The notes beneath the pieces are model-generated. The model was not told the DNA's origin. It did not search any database and worked only from the letters and a program-made list of their open reading frames with translations. 64,000 bases of DNA from Affinundibacterium amnicola (GTDB lineage Bacteria; Pseudomonadota; Gammaproteobacteria; Burkholderiales; Burkholderiaceae_D): positions 62,001-126,000 of the forward strand of contig NZ_JACOFU010000004.1 in NCBI RefSeq assembly GCF_014284275.1, in the 5' to 3' direction. Positions 1 through 11,711 of this stretch are shown piece by piece (positions within the stretch are counted from its first letter, which is position 1; the number at the start of each line of letters is the position of its first letter). The position numbers and the translations under genes are program-made.

Positions 1-22
1 CCAAAAAATTATTGTCACTCAT
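1..22 (-). CDS. tatC: TatC, Sec-independent translocase subunit (first seven codons only)
   Basis: The minus strand begins an ATG at position 22 that reads M-S-D-N-N-F-L before leaving the window. It starts 31 bases after the tatB stop, in the same direction, where tatC is expected in a tatABC operon. TatC is the multi-spanning membrane receptor that binds twin-arginine signals together with TatB. Seven residues are too few for a sequence-based call, so the name rests on position and on the polar N-terminus typical of the family. Confidence 0.5.
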
Positions 23-53
23 GGCATGCCCTGAAATGAATTATTGAGAGCAT

Positions 54-557
54 TTAGAAAAAACTCGATGATGTACTGCGATTGACACGATGCTTAGCCA
101 TCCGTGCAGCGCCAGAAATAACTTGACTGCGATGTCCGTGACGGCTTTTATACCAATGTGGAATATTCGAAGTTTTGGCGACTTTTCTGCGGCGGAAATT
201 CTTAGCTTTTGCCATCATCTCTTCACTAGAAGCAGAGGCTCGATGATCATAAGCGGAATAAATAGAATTCGAATCGGGTTGCACGAGCTCATTTAACTCT
301 TGCTGTGCCTCAGAAAATTCTTTATGAATATCTTGCTCGAAATTTTGCGCGGCAGATTCAACTTCTTTCTGCATTTTGCGCAATTCTTCCATTTCGATTT
401 CGCGACTCACCTCGGATTTCACCTGGCTAATATAACGCTGCGCACGACCAAACAAAGTGCCCGCCATGCGCGCTACTTTGGGAAGATCTTTAGGGCCGAT
501 TACGATCAAGGCCACTGCCCCAATTAAAGCGAGCTTGGTCAGTCCGAGGTCTATCAT
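54..557 (-). CDS. tatB: TatB, twin-arginine translocase subunit
   Basis: 167 residues. One N-terminal membrane segment (about residues 6-20, ending V-I-G-P) is followed by the conserved G-P-K-D-L-P hinge, an amphipathic helix and a long charged coiled region, the TatB layout. TatB forms the membrane receptor complex with TatC for folded proteins carrying twin-arginine signals. The basic, serine-rich tail after about residue 115 (R-R-R-K) is poorly conserved in the family. The gene lies 26 bases after tatA and just before the tatC start, so co-transcription is likely. NrtA, encoded at 61577, has a twin-arginine signal and is a likely client. Confidence 0.95.
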   Translation of the reverse strand: MIDLGLTKLALIGAVALIVIGPKDLPKVARMAGTLFGRAQRYISQVKSEVSREIEMEELRKMQKEVESAAQNFEQDIHKEFSEAQQELNELVQPDSNSIYSAYDHRASASSEEMMAKAKNFRRRKVAKTSNIPHWYKSRHGHRSQVISGAARMAKHRVNRSTSSSFF

Positions 558-583
558 AAATCTGTTCTAACACCATCCGAAGA

Positions 584-793
584 TTAGTGTGTCGACTTAT
601 CCTTTGCATCGACATCAATGGTTTTTTGTTCATCAGCCTTTGGCGATTTATCTTCATCACCTTTGACGCCATCTTTAAAACCTTTGACGGCTTTACCCAA
701 ATCACTACCAACGTTGCCGAGTTTTTTGGTGCCAAATACCAAGACCACAACAACCAAGACGACCAACCAATGCCAAATACTAAATGAACCCAT
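584..793 (-). CDS. tatA: TatA, twin-arginine translocase pore subunit
   Basis: 69 residues from the chosen start. The protein opens M-G-S-F-S-I-W-H-W, the usual TatA N-terminus, followed by a hydrophobic helix rich in V and L, the F-G-T-K-K-L hinge and a short acidic and lysine-rich tail. TatA oligomers form the transport passage for folded proteins. The ATG at 793 (or the adjacent one at 796) was preferred over the upstream start at 820 because AAGGA lies just upstream of it and the extra nine residues do not belong to the family. It heads the tatABC group and follows the HIT gene by about 55 bases. Confidence 0.95.
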   Translation of the reverse strand: MGSFSIWHWLVVLVVVVLVFGTKKLGNVGSDLGKAVKGFKDGVKGDEDKSPKADEQKTIDVDAKDKSTH

Positions 794-850
794 CATGCTT
801 CCTTTAGAGCCTAAGCCCAAAAATCGATCAATAAAATTTACAGCGAGTGA

Positions 851-1207
851 CTACAACTTCGTGCCACCAATCACATGCATATGCAAGTGATAAACAATCT
901 GACCACCGTTAGGACCTGTGTTCACCACGGTTTTAAAACCGCCGGACTTCGATCCATCCGCATGTTCTGTGTATGCACAGCCTTGTTGCGCTGCCAGTTT
1001 AGGTGCTAATTCCAACATTTTACCCAACAATACGGCATCTTCGGCTTTTGCGTCGGCCAAACTCGACAAATGTTTCTTGGGAATAATCAAGAAATGTACA
1101 GGTGCTGCTGGATTGATGTCATTAAATGCCATCAATTCATCATCTTCATACAAAATAGTTGCTGGAATTTGCTTCTCAACGATTTTACAAAAAATGCAGT
1201 TATCCAT
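851..1207 (-). CDS. HIT-family nucleotide hydrolase (HinT-like)
   Basis: 118 residues from the ATG at 1207; a GTG three codons upstream is possible but the protein begins naturally at M-D-N-C-I-F-C-K-I. The histidine-triad motif H-L-H-M-H-V-I-G lies near the C-terminus, and the N-terminal C-I-F-C pair is typical of HinT-like proteins. These enzymes hydrolyse purine nucleoside phosphoramidates, and their physiological substrate is often unclear. The gene sits between hisE and tatA, its usual place in Burkholderiales, and is probably read with the his genes. It has normal length and no anomalies. Confidence 0.93.
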   Translation of the reverse strand: MDNCIFCKIVEKQIPATILYEDDELMAFNDINPAAPVHFLIIPKKHLSSLADAKAEDAVLLGKMLELAPKLAAQQGCAYTEHADGSKSGGFKTVVNTGPNGGQIVYHLHMHVIGGTKL

Positions 1208-1252
1208 ACAGTTCACTCAAAAATTGTTACAAAATGCCGTAGACAATAATGA

Positions 1253-1600
1253 TTAATTATCTAAGCGAGAAGCCTTTTCTTCTATTCCAGAAATCCCTTC
1301 GCGTCTAGCCAACTCGTCTAATACTTGCTGCGGGTGCAAATTATACTGCGCTAACATGACAAGCGAATGAAACCAGAGGTCGGCGCATTCATACAGCAAA
1401 TCTGACGTATCGCCCGAAACACGCGCATCTTTTGCTGCTATCACGGTTTCGGTCGCCTCTTCACCAATTTTTTTCAAAATCGCATCATCGCCTTTGTGAA
1501 ACAATTTAGCGACGTAAGAAGTTTCAGGGTTGCCACCATTGATCGCTTTACGGCTTTCTATCACGGCTGCCAACTGATTCAATATCGTTTCTTGAGTCAT
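1253..1600 (-). CDS. hisE: Phosphoribosyl-ATP pyrophosphatase
   Basis: 115 residues. HisE removes pyrophosphate from phosphoribosyl-ATP, the second step of histidine synthesis. The all-alpha MazG-like fold is shown by the metal-binding acidic sets (G-E-E-A-T-E and Y-E-C-A-D-L-W-F-H). It is a separate protein rather than fused to HisI, as usual in betaproteobacteria. It follows hisI by 14 bases on the minus strand, and the HIT gene follows it by about 45 bases. Confidence 0.96.
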   Translation of the reverse strand: MTQETILNQLAAVIESRKAINGGNPETSYVAKLFHKGDDAILKKIGEEATETVIAAKDARVSGDTSDLLYECADLWFHSLVMLAQYNLHPQQVLDELARREGISGIEEKASRLDN

Positions 1601-1614
1601 AGTCTGTGCGGCGC

Positions 1615-2013
1615 TTATTTATAAATGGTTTCAGGATCTTTGAGCACAGGATCAACCGTCACCCATTCACCTTCGTCCACATTGCCTTCAAATTTTTGGA
1701 AGAAACAAGAATGGCGTCCGGTATGACAGGCGATACCTTCAACTTGTTCAATTTTCAGAAGAATCACATCTTCGTCGCAATCTAAACGAATCTCTTTCAC
1801 TTTTTGCACGTGACCGGATTCTTCGCCTTTGTGCCAAAGTTTTTTGCGCGAACGACTCCAATACACCGCTTCGCCAGTTTCTACTGTGCGGCTCAGCGCT
1901 TCACGATTCATCCAAGCGAACATGACCACATCATTGCTACCAACTTCTTGAGCAATGACAGGAACCAAGCCGACTTCATCCCACTTCACTTTATTTAACC
2001 AACGAAAACTCAT
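1615..2013 (-). CDS. hisI: Phosphoribosyl-AMP cyclohydrolase
   Basis: 132 residues. HisI opens the purine ring of phosphoribosyl-AMP in the third step of histidine synthesis. Visible signatures are [16 protein letters not shown], the metal-binding D-C-D-E-D and the C-H-T-G-R-H-S-C-F zinc-site segment. It is a monofunctional protein. Its start overlaps the hisF stop by four bases, indicating translational coupling within the his operon. Confidence 0.97.
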   Translation of the reverse strand: MSFRWLNKVKWDEVGLVPVIAQEVGSNDVVMFAWMNREALSRTVETGEAVYWSRSRKKLWHKGEESGHVQKVKEIRLDCDEDVILLKIEQVEGIACHTGRHSCFFQKFEGNVDEGEWVTVDPVLKDPETIYK

Positions 2014-2774
2014 GCTAACCTCATTGGTATATGTTGTGCTGCCATAAACTGTTTTGCTTCCTGCACTGTGTGCTGTCCAAAATGAAAAATACTTGCTGCT
2101 AATACGGCATCGGCTCCGCCGAGTTTGATGCCATCTGCGAGATCTTGCAAACCACCGACGCCACCCGACGCGATCACCGGAATATCAATCGCATCCGACA
2201 CTGCGCGGGTTAAGGCCAGATCAAAACCTGAACGAGTGCCGTCTTTATCCATACTGGTGAGCAGAATTTCACCTGCACCCAATTCCGCCATTTTGCGTGC
2301 CCATTCGACCGCATCGAGACCCGTCGCATTGCGACCACCATGCGTGTACACTTCCCACTTGCCTGGCGCGACGGCTTTAGCGTCGATTGCGACCACGATA
2401 CATTGCGAGCCATATTTATGTGCTGCATCTGCGACCAATTGCGGATTGGTGACGGCAGAAGTATTCATACCAACTTTATCTGCACCAGCATTCAACAAGC
2501 GCCGCACATCCGCCACTGTACGCACACCGCCACCGACGGTTAAGGGAATAAACACTTGTGAAGCGACCGCTTCTATCACAGGCAAAATCAAATCTCTGTC
2601 ATCGGAAGATGCGGTGATATCCAAGAAAGTAATTTCATCCGCACCTTGCACATCATAACGACGCGCAACTTCCACCGGATCACCGGCATCGCGCAACTCT
2701 AAAAAATTAACCCCTTTGACTACCCGCCCGGCATTCACATCCAGACAAGGAATAATCCGTTTTGCTAAAGTCAT
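2010..2774 (-). CDS. hisF: Imidazole glycerol phosphate synthase, cyclase subunit
   Basis: 254 residues, the full family length, with a TIM-barrel. The start [21 protein letters not shown] carries the catalytic Asp of strand 1 (C-L-D-V), and the second catalytic Asp is in [10 protein letters not shown]. It uses ammonia from HisH to convert PRFAR to imidazole glycerol phosphate and AICAR. It overlaps hisA upstream and hisI downstream by four bases each, so the three genes are tightly coupled. Confidence 0.98.
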   Translation of the reverse strand: MTLAKRIIPCLDVNAGRVVKGVNFLELRDAGDPVEVARRYDVQGADEITFLDITASSDDRDLILPVIEAVASQVFIPLTVGGGVRTVADVRRLLNAGADKVGMNTSAVTNPQLVADAAHKYGSQCIVVAIDAKAVAPGKWEVYTHGGRNATGLDAVEWARKMAELGAGEILLTSMDKDGTRSGFDLALTRAVSDAIDIPVIASGGVGGLQDLADGIKLGGADAVLAASIFHFGQHTVQEAKQFMAAQHIPMRLA

Positions 2775-3562
2775 TCTTCGTCTTCTTCGTAGATAAGATC
2801 ACCGCTAAGTTCGTCAGCACGTTCTTGTGCGCTGAACAAATCTAAAGTGCCTTCGTAAATCGAACGACCACAGATCACGCCTTCTACACCTTCATCTTGC
2901 ACGGCGCATAAAGCTTCGACATCGGCTAATACATGCACACCGCCTGAAGCGATCACAGGAACCGTCACGGCCTGCGCCAATTTCACTGTCGCGTCAATAT
3001 TCACACCGCCCATCATGCCATCGCGACCGATGTCAGTGTAAATAATCGCTTCTACGCCATAGCCTTCAAATTTTTGTGCCAGATCGATCACATCATGACC
3101 GGACATTTTGCTCCAACCATCTGTGGCGACTTTGCCATCTTTGGCATCGATACCCACAATGATTTGCCCTGGAAAAGCACTGCAAGCATCTGCTAAAAAG
3201 CCCGGACTTTTGACCGCAGCTGTACCGATAATGATGTAAGAAATACCGGCATTCAAATAGCGCTCGATCGTATCGAGATCACGAATACCGCCGCCCAGTT
3301 GCACGGGCACTTCTTCGGTATCGGTTTCTTCAGCATACTCGCGCACGGTTTTGATAATCGCTTTAATCGCCGCCTCATTTTTTGGCTTACCAGCGAAGGC
3401 ACCATTCAGATCCACCAAATGCAGACGACGCGCGCCTTGTTCTAGCCAGTGGCGCGCCATATCGGCGGGTTCTTCAGAGAATACAGTGGCTTGATCCATA
3501 TCGCCTTGTTTAAGACGTACGCAGTGACCATCTTTCAGGTCGATAGCAGGAATGAGCAGCAT
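2771..3562 (-). CDS. hisA: ProFAR isomerase
   Basis: 263 residues. This TIM-barrel isomerase converts ProFAR to PRFAR. The start [17 protein letters not shown] carries the first catalytic Asp, and the second is in [10 protein letters not shown]. Phosphate-binding G-G-G-I-R and A-S-G-G-V segments are present. An acidic tail (E-E-D-E-E) makes it somewhat longer than the typical 245 residues. The stop overlaps the hisF start by four bases. A 96-base gap separates it from hisH. Confidence 0.97.
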   Translation of the reverse strand: MLLIPAIDLKDGHCVRLKQGDMDQATVFSEEPADMARHWLEQGARRLHLVDLNGAFAGKPKNEAAIKAIIKTVREYAEETDTEEVPVQLGGGIRDLDTIERYLNAGISYIIIGTAAVKSPGFLADACSAFPGQIIVGIDAKDGKVATDGWSKMSGHDVIDLAQKFEGYGVEAIIYTDIGRDGMMGGVNIDATVKLAQAVTVPVIASGGVHVLADVEALCAVQDEGVEGVICGRSIYEGTLDLFSAQERADELSGDLIYEEDEE

Positions 3563-3658
3563 GATGAGTTTATAGGGTAATTAAAAATAAAAAATTGAGG
3601 TAAAACAACAGACAGTAAAACAGACAATAAGTTTGACGTATGTTCAATAATTCAAGGC

Positions 3659-4297
3659 CTACGGGTTCCAGTGTACAAAATTTTTATACAGTTGCAATCC
3701 GGCTGCAGCGCTCTTTTCTGGATGAAATTGCGTTGCAAAAATATTCTCGCGCGCCACAGCTGCGGTAAATACCTGACCATATTCAGTGGTACCGACCACA
3801 TCTTGCGCCTGTTCTGGCTGAACATAGTAGCTATGCACAAAATAAAAATAACTGTCGTCAGCAATGCCATTCCAAAGTGGATGTGTTTGCGACTGGCGGA
3901 CGCGATTCCAACCCATTTGTGGCACTTTATAACGGGAACCATCTTCTTGCAATTGTCCGCTCAAATCAAAGCGCACAACCTTGCCTGGCAACAAGCCTAA
4001 ACAAGGCGTATTACCTTCGGCGCTGACATCAAATAACATCTGTTCACCGACACAGACGCCAAATAAAGGTTTTTCACGCGCCGCTTGCAAAATCGCCTCT
4101 TGCAAACCGGATTCCTGCAAACAGCCCATACAATCTGGCATAGCACCTTGACCTGGCAAAACAAGTCGGTCAGCAGAACGGATATCGGCGATGTCGCCTG
4201 AAATCACGATCTGCGCTTCAGGTGCAACTGCGCGAAAGGCCTGAGCGACGGAACGCACGTTGCCCATGCCGTAATCGACAACAACTATCTTATTCAT
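3659..4297 (-). CDS. hisH: Imidazole glycerol phosphate synthase, glutaminase subunit
   Basis: 212 residues, class I glutamine amidotransferase. The nucleophile Cys lies in [10 protein letters not shown] and the His/Glu pair in A-T-Q-F-H-P-E-K-S. It supplies ammonia to HisF through the HisF barrel. The G-V-C-V-G-E-Q form differs slightly from the common G-x-C-L-G-M/x-Q but keeps the active residues. Gaps of roughly 75-95 bases on both sides contain no gene. Confidence 0.97.
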   Translation of the reverse strand: MNKIVVVDYGMGNVRSVAQAFRAVAPEAQIVISGDIADIRSADRLVLPGQGAMPDCMGCLQESGLQEAILQAAREKPLFGVCVGEQMLFDVSAEGNTPCLGLLPGKVVRFDLSGQLQEDGSRYKVPQMGWNRVRQSQTHPLWNGIADDSYFYFVHSYYVQPEQAQDVVGTTEYGQVFTAAVARENIFATQFHPEKSAAAGLQLYKNFVHWNP

Positions 4298-4370
4298 AAA
4301 TGTGGAGTAGACATAGTGAAGGTTGTAGGTGCTACAGCGACATACTTATCGATATAGCACTTAAGCTCTT

Positions 4371-4961
4371 TTATAGACTACCTTTAGTGGATGGAATGGT
4401 ACCCAAGGCGCGCTGATCTAATTCAGCTGCCATACGCAAAGCACGGCCAAAGGCTTTAAAAATGGTTTCACATTGATGATGCGCATTCTCGCCGCGCAAA
4501 TTATCAATATGCAGAGAGACTAAAGCATGATTGACGAAACCCTGAAAAAATTCATGGGTCAAATCGACATCAAATGAACCTATCATGGAACGTTTGAAAT
4601 CAACATGGTATTCAAGGCCTGGGCGGCCGGAGAAATCAATCACCACGCGTGACAAAGCTTCATCAAGTGGCACATAGGCATGGCCATAACGGCGTATGCC
4701 TTTTTTGTCGCCGATCGCAATCGCGAATGCCTGACCCAAAGTAATGCCGACATCTTCCACCGTGTGATGCGCATCGATATGTAAATCACCATCGGCTTCG
4801 ATATCCAAATCAATCAAACCATGACGGGCAATTTGATCCAACATGTGATCTAAAAATGGCACGCCAGTTTTCAATGATTGTTTGCCAGTGCCGTCGAGAT
4901 TGATGGCGACACGAATTTTGGTTTCGTTAGTGTTGCGTGTAACTTGCGCTGTACGTTGCAT
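4371..4961 (-). CDS. hisB: Imidazoleglycerol-phosphate dehydratase
   Basis: 196 residues. This is the monofunctional dehydratase, without the phosphatase domain fused in enterobacteria. Metal-binding repeats [15 protein letters not shown] and the second half H-H-Q-C-E-T-I-F-K are visible. It dehydrates imidazole glycerol phosphate to imidazole acetol phosphate. It lies 33 bases after hisC in the leftward his operon. The missing histidinol-phosphate phosphatase must be encoded elsewhere. Confidence 0.98.
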   Translation of the reverse strand: MQRTAQVTRNTNETKIRVAINLDGTGKQSLKTGVPFLDHMLDQIARHGLIDLDIEADGDLHIDAHHTVEDVGITLGQAFAIAIGDKKGIRRYGHAYVPLDEALSRVVIDFSGRPGLEYHVDFKRSMIGSFDVDLTHEFFQGFVNHALVSLHIDNLRGENAHHQCETIFKAFGRALRMAAELDQRALGTIPSTKGSL

Positions 4962-4994
4962 GATGAGTTTAGCTGGTGATTGTTAGCTATTAGT

Positions 4995-6092
4995 TTAAAT
5001 ATTTAAAGCTAGAGTGAATGCTTTTAAAAATAAGGCGTTTTCTTCTGGCGTGCTCACAGTAATGCGTAGGCAGTTCTGCAAAAGATCATGCATTTTACCC
5101 ACATTTTTCACTAAAATTTTTTGTTCCAATAATTTTGTGAACACTTCATTGCCATAAGTCTCACTTTTCGCATTATTTGACACGCGTATCAGCAAAAAAT
5201 TCGCCGCTGACGGGAAAACTTCTACACCCGGTAAGGCTGCAAGTTGACTAGACAACTCACTGCGTTGAGCACGTAATTGCGCAGCTTGCGCTTCAAAGAT
5301 TTCTGCGTGTTCGAGCAGGCAAATAATCGCTGCTTCGGTCAACACATTAATGTTGTACGGCGGCCTGACTTTATCGAATTCTTCGAGCAATTCTGCCGAT
5401 GCTGACATATAGCCTAGACGGATTCCCGCGAGGCCTAATTTAGACACCGTACGCATCACAATTAAATTAGAAAATTCTGGCAAGCGCGACATAAAACTGG
5501 TTTGCGCAAATGGCTGATACGCTTCGTCAACAATCACCACACCAGTATCACCAACCGCATGAATAATTTCTTCCATGTCCGCAGCATCAAACAAAGTACC
5601 AGTAGGATTATTCGGATACGCCAAATAAGTGACAGCAGGTCGATGTTCTGCAATCGCCGCCAACATCGCTGCTTTATCCAAAGTGAAATCGGTCTTGAGC
5701 GGCACACCGATAAACTCCATACCTGCAAATTTTGCTGACATCGCGTACATCACAAAACCTGGCAAAGGCGCTAGCACTTTTGCACCCGGTTTCGCGCAGG
5801 CGATGCTGATCATCGCAATCAATTCGTCTGAGCCATTACCCAACACCAGATCGTAGCCCTCAGGTACACCAAAATGCGTGCTGAGCGCGGTTTTGATGCC
5901 AGCATAATTTGGCACAGGATAACGATTCAGATCAGTTTCAGATAAGCGTTTGGCCAGCGCTTGTTGCAGCTCCGGCGTTAGCGTATAGGGATTTTCCATG
6001 GCGTCGAGTTTCAGAAAACCCGTTGCATCCGGCACGTTATATGCCGACAAGGCGCGCACGTCGGCGCGGATAATATTTTCTACTAAAGACAT
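4995..6092 (-). CDS. hisC: Histidinol-phosphate aminotransferase
   Basis: 365 residues, PLP-dependent fold-type I aminotransferase. The PLP-anchoring lysine is in [12 protein letters not shown], the cofactor Asp in [10 protein letters not shown], and the substrate segment Y-P-N-N-P-T-G-T is intact. It transfers the amino group from glutamate to imidazole acetol phosphate. It follows the methyltransferase gene by about 70 bases and precedes hisB. Confidence 0.97.
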   Translation of the reverse strand: MSLVENIIRADVRALSAYNVPDATGFLKLDAMENPYTLTPELQQALAKRLSETDLNRYPVPNYAGIKTALSTHFGVPEGYDLVLGNGSDELIAMISIACAKPGAKVLAPLPGFVMYAMSAKFAGMEFIGVPLKTDFTLDKAAMLAAIAEHRPAVTYLAYPNNPTGTLFDAADMEEIIHAVGDTGVVIVDEAYQPFAQTSFMSRLPEFSNLIVMRTVSKLGLAGIRLGYMSASAELLEEFDKVRPPYNINVLTEAAIICLLEHAEIFEAQAAQLRAQRSELSSQLAALPGVEVFPSAANFLLIRVSNNAKSETYGNEVFTKLLEQKILVKNVGKMHDLLQNCLRITVSTPEENALFLKAFTLALNI

Positions 6093-6163
6093 GAGGCTTT
6101 TGCTCGTTTTAAAAATCGATGAATAATTCTTGAATAATTTTGAGATATTCGTTCAAACCGGAA

Positions 6164-7093
6164 TCAAGTTTCAAGTGCTACTGCGCTCTTCTTACGAACT
6201 GCAGTTTTCACACCTTTGGCTTTCGCCTTATCAGCTACAGTTTTAGTCTTAGCTTTACTAATATGCTTACTTGCTTTGGCCAACACAGGTTTAGCCCGCA
6301 CTGGTTCGGTCGGTTGATTATTCAGAACTTGTAACTCTGCCTCTGCCGATTGAAGACGCGCCGCTATGATGGCGCAGTATTCTGGATTTAATTCAAAGCC
6401 GACAAATTGCCGGCCGCAACGTCGTGCTGCGATCGCAGTTGTACCGCTACCCATAAACGGGTCAAGTACCACACCGTTCTCAGGACAAGATGCAAGCAAC
6501 ATGCGTTGAATAATTTCTAAAGGTTTTTGGGTAGGATGTTCGACTCGCTCGGCATCTTCTTTATGCAGGCGCGAAACACTCCATAAGTCCTTAGGGTTGT
6601 AACCTAGCTCTAACCATTTGGCGCCAACAAATATCGAACGTGAACGCGCTTTCTTGGTCGCGGCATCATAGGGAATACGTACTGCATCTAAATCGAAATA
6701 ATAGTTTTTCGACTTCACAAATAAACCTATCGTGTCATGGACAGACGAGAAGCTGCGAGTACTGCCGCCCATGGATGGCACACGTCTATCCCAAATAATT
6801 TCATTAATCATGGTCATGCGCTGCTTCAGCATCACGAAGACTTCTGGAGAATAGCGCCAGGTCAAAAAGATATACAGCGATCCGGTCGGTTTGAGTTTTG
6901 GCAGTGCCGCATCTATCCAACGTTCCGTCCATGCCAGATAATCAGCCGCTTCTTGTTTATCTGAATCATTACCGTAATCCTTACCCAAGCCATAGGGCGG
7001 ATCAGTCAAAATCAAATCGATACTGCCATCGGGTATGCGTTGCAAACCGGTGATGGCATCTTCGTTGAAAATCTGATTGATGAAGCTAGTCAT
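6164..7093 (-). CDS. Orphan DNA methyltransferase, beta class (DPPY, N6-adenine or N4-cytosine)
   Basis: 309 residues from the ATG at 7093. An open frame continues to 7240, but that extension is only translation of a palindromic repeat, so it was not used. The catalytic D-P-P-Y-G-L-G precedes the AdoMet-binding F-M-G-S-G-T-T motif, and H-P-T-Q-K-P lies between them; this order is the beta class. The target recognition region lies between the motifs (about residues 100-200). The C-terminal 50 residues are a lysine- and alanine-rich tail (K-S-K-A-K-T-K-T), possibly aiding DNA binding. No restriction endonuclease is nearby. It lies inside the his operon between hisD and hisC. Confidence 0.9.
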   Translation of the reverse strand: MTSFINQIFNEDAITGLQRIPDGSIDLILTDPPYGLGKDYGNDSDKQEAADYLAWTERWIDAALPKLKPTGSLYIFLTWRYSPEVFVMLKQRMTMINEIIWDRRVPSMGGSTRSFSSVHDTIGLFVKSKNYYFDLDAVRIPYDAATKKARSRSIFVGAKWLELGYNPKDLWSVSRLHKEDAERVEHPTQKPLEIIQRMLLASCPENGVVLDPFMGSGTTAIAARRCGRQFVGFELNPEYCAIIAARLQSAEAELQVLNNQPTEPVRAKPVLAKASKHISKAKTKTVADKAKAKGVKTAVRKKSAVALET

Positions 7094-7137
7094 ATTGCGA
7101 AAGCCTGCATAGTTTTCTCTATCGCAAAAAAGACTTT

Positions 7138-7235
7138 TAAACCTTTCAACACAGAGAAACAGAGACACAGAGGAGAATCTGAGAAAAGACTTTGTGCATC
7201 TCGGTGCCTCTGTTTCTCTGTGTTGAGAGGTTTTA
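7138..7235. repeat. Inverted-repeat element, AACACAGAG family, copy 1
   Basis: The left arm (7138-7173) reads AAACCTTTCAACACAGAG and onward. The right arm (7206-7235) is its complement, ending CTCTGTGTTGAGAGGTTTTA. A transcript would form a stem of about 30 bp with a 32-base loop. It lies in the gap between hisD and the methyltransferase gene. A second member forms the outer arms of the repeat between gltB and gltD (40553-40809). Confidence 0.85.
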
Positions 7236-7250
7236 TGCAATTCATAGCGG

Positions 7251-8594
7251 TTATGCCTGAGCCTTCAAACGCAATTCAGCGCTACGTGCATGGGCTGGTA
7301 GGCCTTCACCGTAAGCGAGTTCCGCTGCGATCTTGCCCAGTGTCTGAGCGCCCTGCTCACTGACTTGTATCATCGATGAACGTTTTTGAAAATCATATAC
7401 ACCCAAAGGTGAGGAAAAACGTGCGGTACGTGAAGTCGGCAATACGTGATTTGGCCCTGCACAATAATCACCTAAAGCCTCAGAAGAAAAACGGCCAAGA
7501 AACATCGCACCCGCGTGACGGATTTGATCTGCCCACTGCTGCGGATTTTCTGCGGAAATTTCTAAGTGTTCTGCCGCAATATCATTCGCGATATCACAGG
7601 CTTCTTGCATATCACGCACCTTGATCAAGGCACCGCGATCTTTGAGTGAAGTACGAATAATTTCTGCGCGCGGCATGGTCGTAATCAGCTTGTCGATACT
7701 CGCGTGGACGGCATCGATGTAGGCCGCATCAGGACACAACAAAATCGACTGCGCGAGTTCATCATGTTCCGCTTGCGAAAACAAATCCATCGCCACCCAA
7801 TCGGGATCTGTCGTGCCATCACATAACACTAAAATTTCGGATGGGCCGGCGATCATATCGATACCAACAGTGCCGAATACACGTCGCTTGGCATTCGCGA
7901 CATAAGCGTTACCGGGACCAACGATCTTATCGACTTGCGGAATGCTGCCTGTGCCATAAGCCAAAGCGGCAACAGCTTGCGCTCCGCCGATAGTAAATAC
8001 ACGATCAACGCCAGCGATGGCGGCAGCGGCTAAGACCAAGGGATTACGCACACCATCTGGCGTCGGCACTACCATAATGATTTCACGCACGCCAGCAACT
8101 TTTGCTGGAATCGCATTCATCAATACGGAAGAAGGATAAGCGGCCTTACCGCCAGGCACATAAATACCAACGCGATCTAAAGGCGTGACTTTTTGTCCGA
8201 GTACGGTGCCATCCGCTTCAGTGTAAGAAAATCCGGCCGAACCGCATTCACGCTTTTGCACTTCGTGGTACGCACGCACACGTTGTGCCGCAGCTTCTAA
8301 AGCGCTGCGACGTTCACTAGAAATACTAGCGAGCGCGGCATGTAAATCGGCTTGCGAAATTTCCAGCGCTTGCATACTGCTGACGGTGGCTAAACGATCA
8401 AAGCGCTGCGTGTATTCCAGCACCGCCGCATCGCCACGCGTTTTCACCGCCTGCAAAATCTGCACCACACTTTGATCTATCGCGGCATCTTCACTCGCTT
8501 CAAACGCTAACAATTGGCGTAAGGTTTGTGCGAACCCTGCTTGCGTAGAATCTAAACGGGTCAGTGCCGTAGCGAACGACATGGTGGGAGCCAT
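7251..8594 (-). CDS. hisD: Histidinol dehydrogenase
   Basis: 447 residues, with the ATG overlapping the hisG stop by one base (T-A-A-T-G). The enzyme performs the last two oxidations, histidinol to histidine, with NAD and zinc. Recognisable blocks are [14 protein letters not shown], the NAD-binding [24 protein letters not shown] and the zinc/catalytic Q-A-E-H-D-E. An internal start at M-S-F-A-T-A (four codons in) is possible. The stop precedes the repeat at 7138-7235. Confidence 0.97.
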   Translation of the reverse strand: MAPTMSFATALTRLDSTQAGFAQTLRQLLAFEASEDAAIDQSVVQILQAVKTRGDAAVLEYTQRFDRLATVSSMQALEISQADLHAALASISSERRSALEAAAQRVRAYHEVQKRECGSAGFSYTEADGTVLGQKVTPLDRVGIYVPGGKAAYPSSVLMNAIPAKVAGVREIIMVVPTPDGVRNPLVLAAAAIAGVDRVFTIGGAQAVAALAYGTGSIPQVDKIVGPGNAYVANAKRRVFGTVGIDMIAGPSEILVLCDGTTDPDWVAMDLFSQAEHDELAQSILLCPDAAYIDAVHASIDKLITTMPRAEIIRTSLKDRGALIKVRDMQEACDIANDIAAEHLEISAENPQQWADQIRHAGAMFLGRFSSEALGDYCAGPNHVLPTSRTARFSSPLGVYDFQKRSSMIQVSEQGAQTLGKIAAELAYGEGLPAHARSAELRLKAQA

Positions 8595-9247
8595 TACTTG
8601 CCCTCCGACGCACGTTCAAATGCTTGGAGGATAGGCTGCAAACGTTCACGTTTGAGTTTTAAGGCCGCTTGATTCACTACCAGGCGCGAAGAAATTTCCA
8701 TAATTTCTTCTACCTCAACCAAATGATTGGCGCGCAAGGTATTGCCTGTGCTGACCAGGTCAACGATCACATCTGACAGGCCAACCAAGGGTGCTAATTC
8801 CATAGAACCGTACAGTTTAATCAAATCGATATGCACGCCTTTGCTAGCAAAATGCTGGCGCGCTGTTTCTGTGTATTTGGTCGCTACCCGCAGACGTGCC
8901 CCCTGACGCACCGCAGTTGCATAATCAAATCCAACCGACACCGCTACCGACATACGGCATTTGGCAATACCCAAATCAATCGGTTGATACAAGCCAGCAC
9001 CACCGTGTTCGAACAACACATCTTTACCCGCCACACCAAAATCCGCGGCGCCATATTGCACATAGGTTGGCACGTCAGAAGCACGCACAATGATCACACG
9101 CACATCAGGATCATTCGTCGCCAAAATCAGCTTGCGCGATTTTTCAGGGTCTTCCGTGACGTGAATACCCGCCGCTTCCAACAGCGGTAAGGTTTCTTCA
9201 AAAATGCGTCCTTTGGATAAGGCCAAAGTCAGTTGCTGAGAACTCAT
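8594..9247 (-). CDS. hisG: ATP phosphoribosyltransferase, short form
   Basis: 217 residues. HisG commits ATP and PRPP to histidine synthesis. The P-loop-like segment L-V-S-T-G-N-T-L-R and the N-terminal [10 protein letters not shown] are intact. The C-terminal histidine-binding domain of long HisG is absent, so this is the short form that works with the regulatory subunit HisZ. No hisZ lies in the window, so it must be elsewhere. It is the first gene of the his run, separated from murA by a palindromic element. Confidence 0.96.
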   Translation of the reverse strand: MSSQQLTLALSKGRIFEETLPLLEAAGIHVTEDPEKSRKLILATNDPDVRVIIVRASDVPTYVQYGAADFGVAGKDVLFEHGGAGLYQPIDLGIAKCRMSVAVSVGFDYATAVRQGARLRVATKYTETARQHFASKGVHIDLIKLYGSMELAPLVGLSDVIVDLVSTGNTLRANHLVEVEEIMEISSRLVVNQAALKLKRERLQPILQAFERASEGK

Positions 9248-9277
9248 ATCGATTTACTTTTCTATTTAGCTTGCTCC

Positions 9278-9400
9278 AAGAAACCTCTAAAAATTCAATT
9301 ATAGGGATGCAGTGCTAGACGCTTCCCGCAACAATACTCCGGTATTGTGAGGACAAGCAACGACGCAATGCGCCCTAGAATTGAATTTGTAGCGGTTTCT
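9278..9400. repeat. Palindromic element downstream of murA
   Basis: The outer arms are AGAAACC..AATTCAATTATAGGG (from 9279) and CCCTAGAATTGAATT..GGTTTCT (to 9400), nearly complementary. An inner hairpin ACAATACTCCGGTATTGT lies at 9330-9347. The unit begins directly at the murA stop and ends 30 bases before the hisG start. It could terminate murA transcription or be a small mobile palindrome; no U-tract is evident. Confidence 0.7.
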
Positions 9401-10887
<1,487 letters not shown>

Positions 10888-10958
10888 GATATGTCTTTCT
10901 AAAATATTTTTAAAATTTACTTTGTAATGTTCTTCAATACTGCAATTCAGTGTCGCAC

Positions 10959-11711
10959 TCAGTGACGTAACTTATAACCACTGCGCAGCATCTGCATTGC
11001 GACTGCAGTCAACGCGACTAGGAAGATAGTAACAATCACCAAACTACGTACAGGATCAACATCCGATTGCTCTGAAAAGCCATAACGGAAACCATCGATC
11101 ATGTAGAAGAAGGGATTGAAATGCGAAATCGTTTGCCAGATTGGTGGCAGTGAATTAATCGAATAAAACACGCCCGACAAAAAGGTTGCGGGCACAATCA
11201 CGAAATTTTGAAAGCCTGCGAGCTGATCAAACTTCTCTGCCCAGATACCAACGATCAAACCCATTGTGCCAAGTACAAAGGCGCTCATCAAAGCGAACAA
11301 GGCGATCCACAAAGGCGCACTAAAACTCAAATGCGCAAACCAGGCCGTCACCACAAATACGCCTAAACCGACTGCTAAACCACGTACTACGGCCGCTAGC
11401 ACATAGGCAAAAAACATTTCCCAATGCGAGAGAGGCGGCAACATTATGAACACCAGATTGCCGGTAATTTTGGATTGAATCAACGACGAAGAGGCATTCG
11501 CAAATGCGTTCTGCAAGACGCTCATCATCACCAAACCGGGAATCAAAAACGCCATGTAAGTGACGCCATGTACTTTGACATGCCCCTCCAAAGCCTGACC
11601 AAAAATCAGCAGATACATCATCGCCGTCATGATAGGCGCGGTAATCGTCTGCGTCGCGACTTTCCAGAAGCGTAAAACCTCTTTATACAATAAGGTGCGG
11701 AAGCCTATCAT
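10959..11711 (-). CDS. ABC-2 type exporter permease (YadH-like)
   Basis: 250 residues with six hydrophobic segments, matching the ABC-2 permease family. The segment F-A-N-A-S-S-S-L-I-Q-S-K and the short loop A-G-F-Q-N-F-V-I-V-P-A-T-F-L-S-G-V-F-Y are family landmarks. It overlaps the preceding ATPase gene by four bases, and the two should form one exporter. The substrate is unknown. In Burkholderiales this pair follows mlaB. Confidence 0.93.
   Translation of the reverse strand: MIGFRTLLYKEVLRFWKVATQTITAPIMTAMMYLLIFGQALEGHVKVHGVTYMAFLIPGLVMMSVLQNAFANASSSLIQSKITGNLVFIMLPPLSHWEMFFAYVLAAVVRGLAVGLGVFVVTAWFAHLSFSAPLWIALFALMSAFVLGTMGLIVGIWAEKFDQLAGFQNFVIVPATFLSGVFYSINSLPPIWQTISHFNPFFYMIDGFRYGFSEQSDVDPVRSLVIVTIFLVALTAVAMQMLRSGYKLRH

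Noticed and set aside
7094..7240. N-terminal extension of the methyltransferase open frame
   Set aside because: The extra 49 codons translate the AACACAGAG palindrome and do not resemble the family; the ATG at 7093 starts the conserved sequence.
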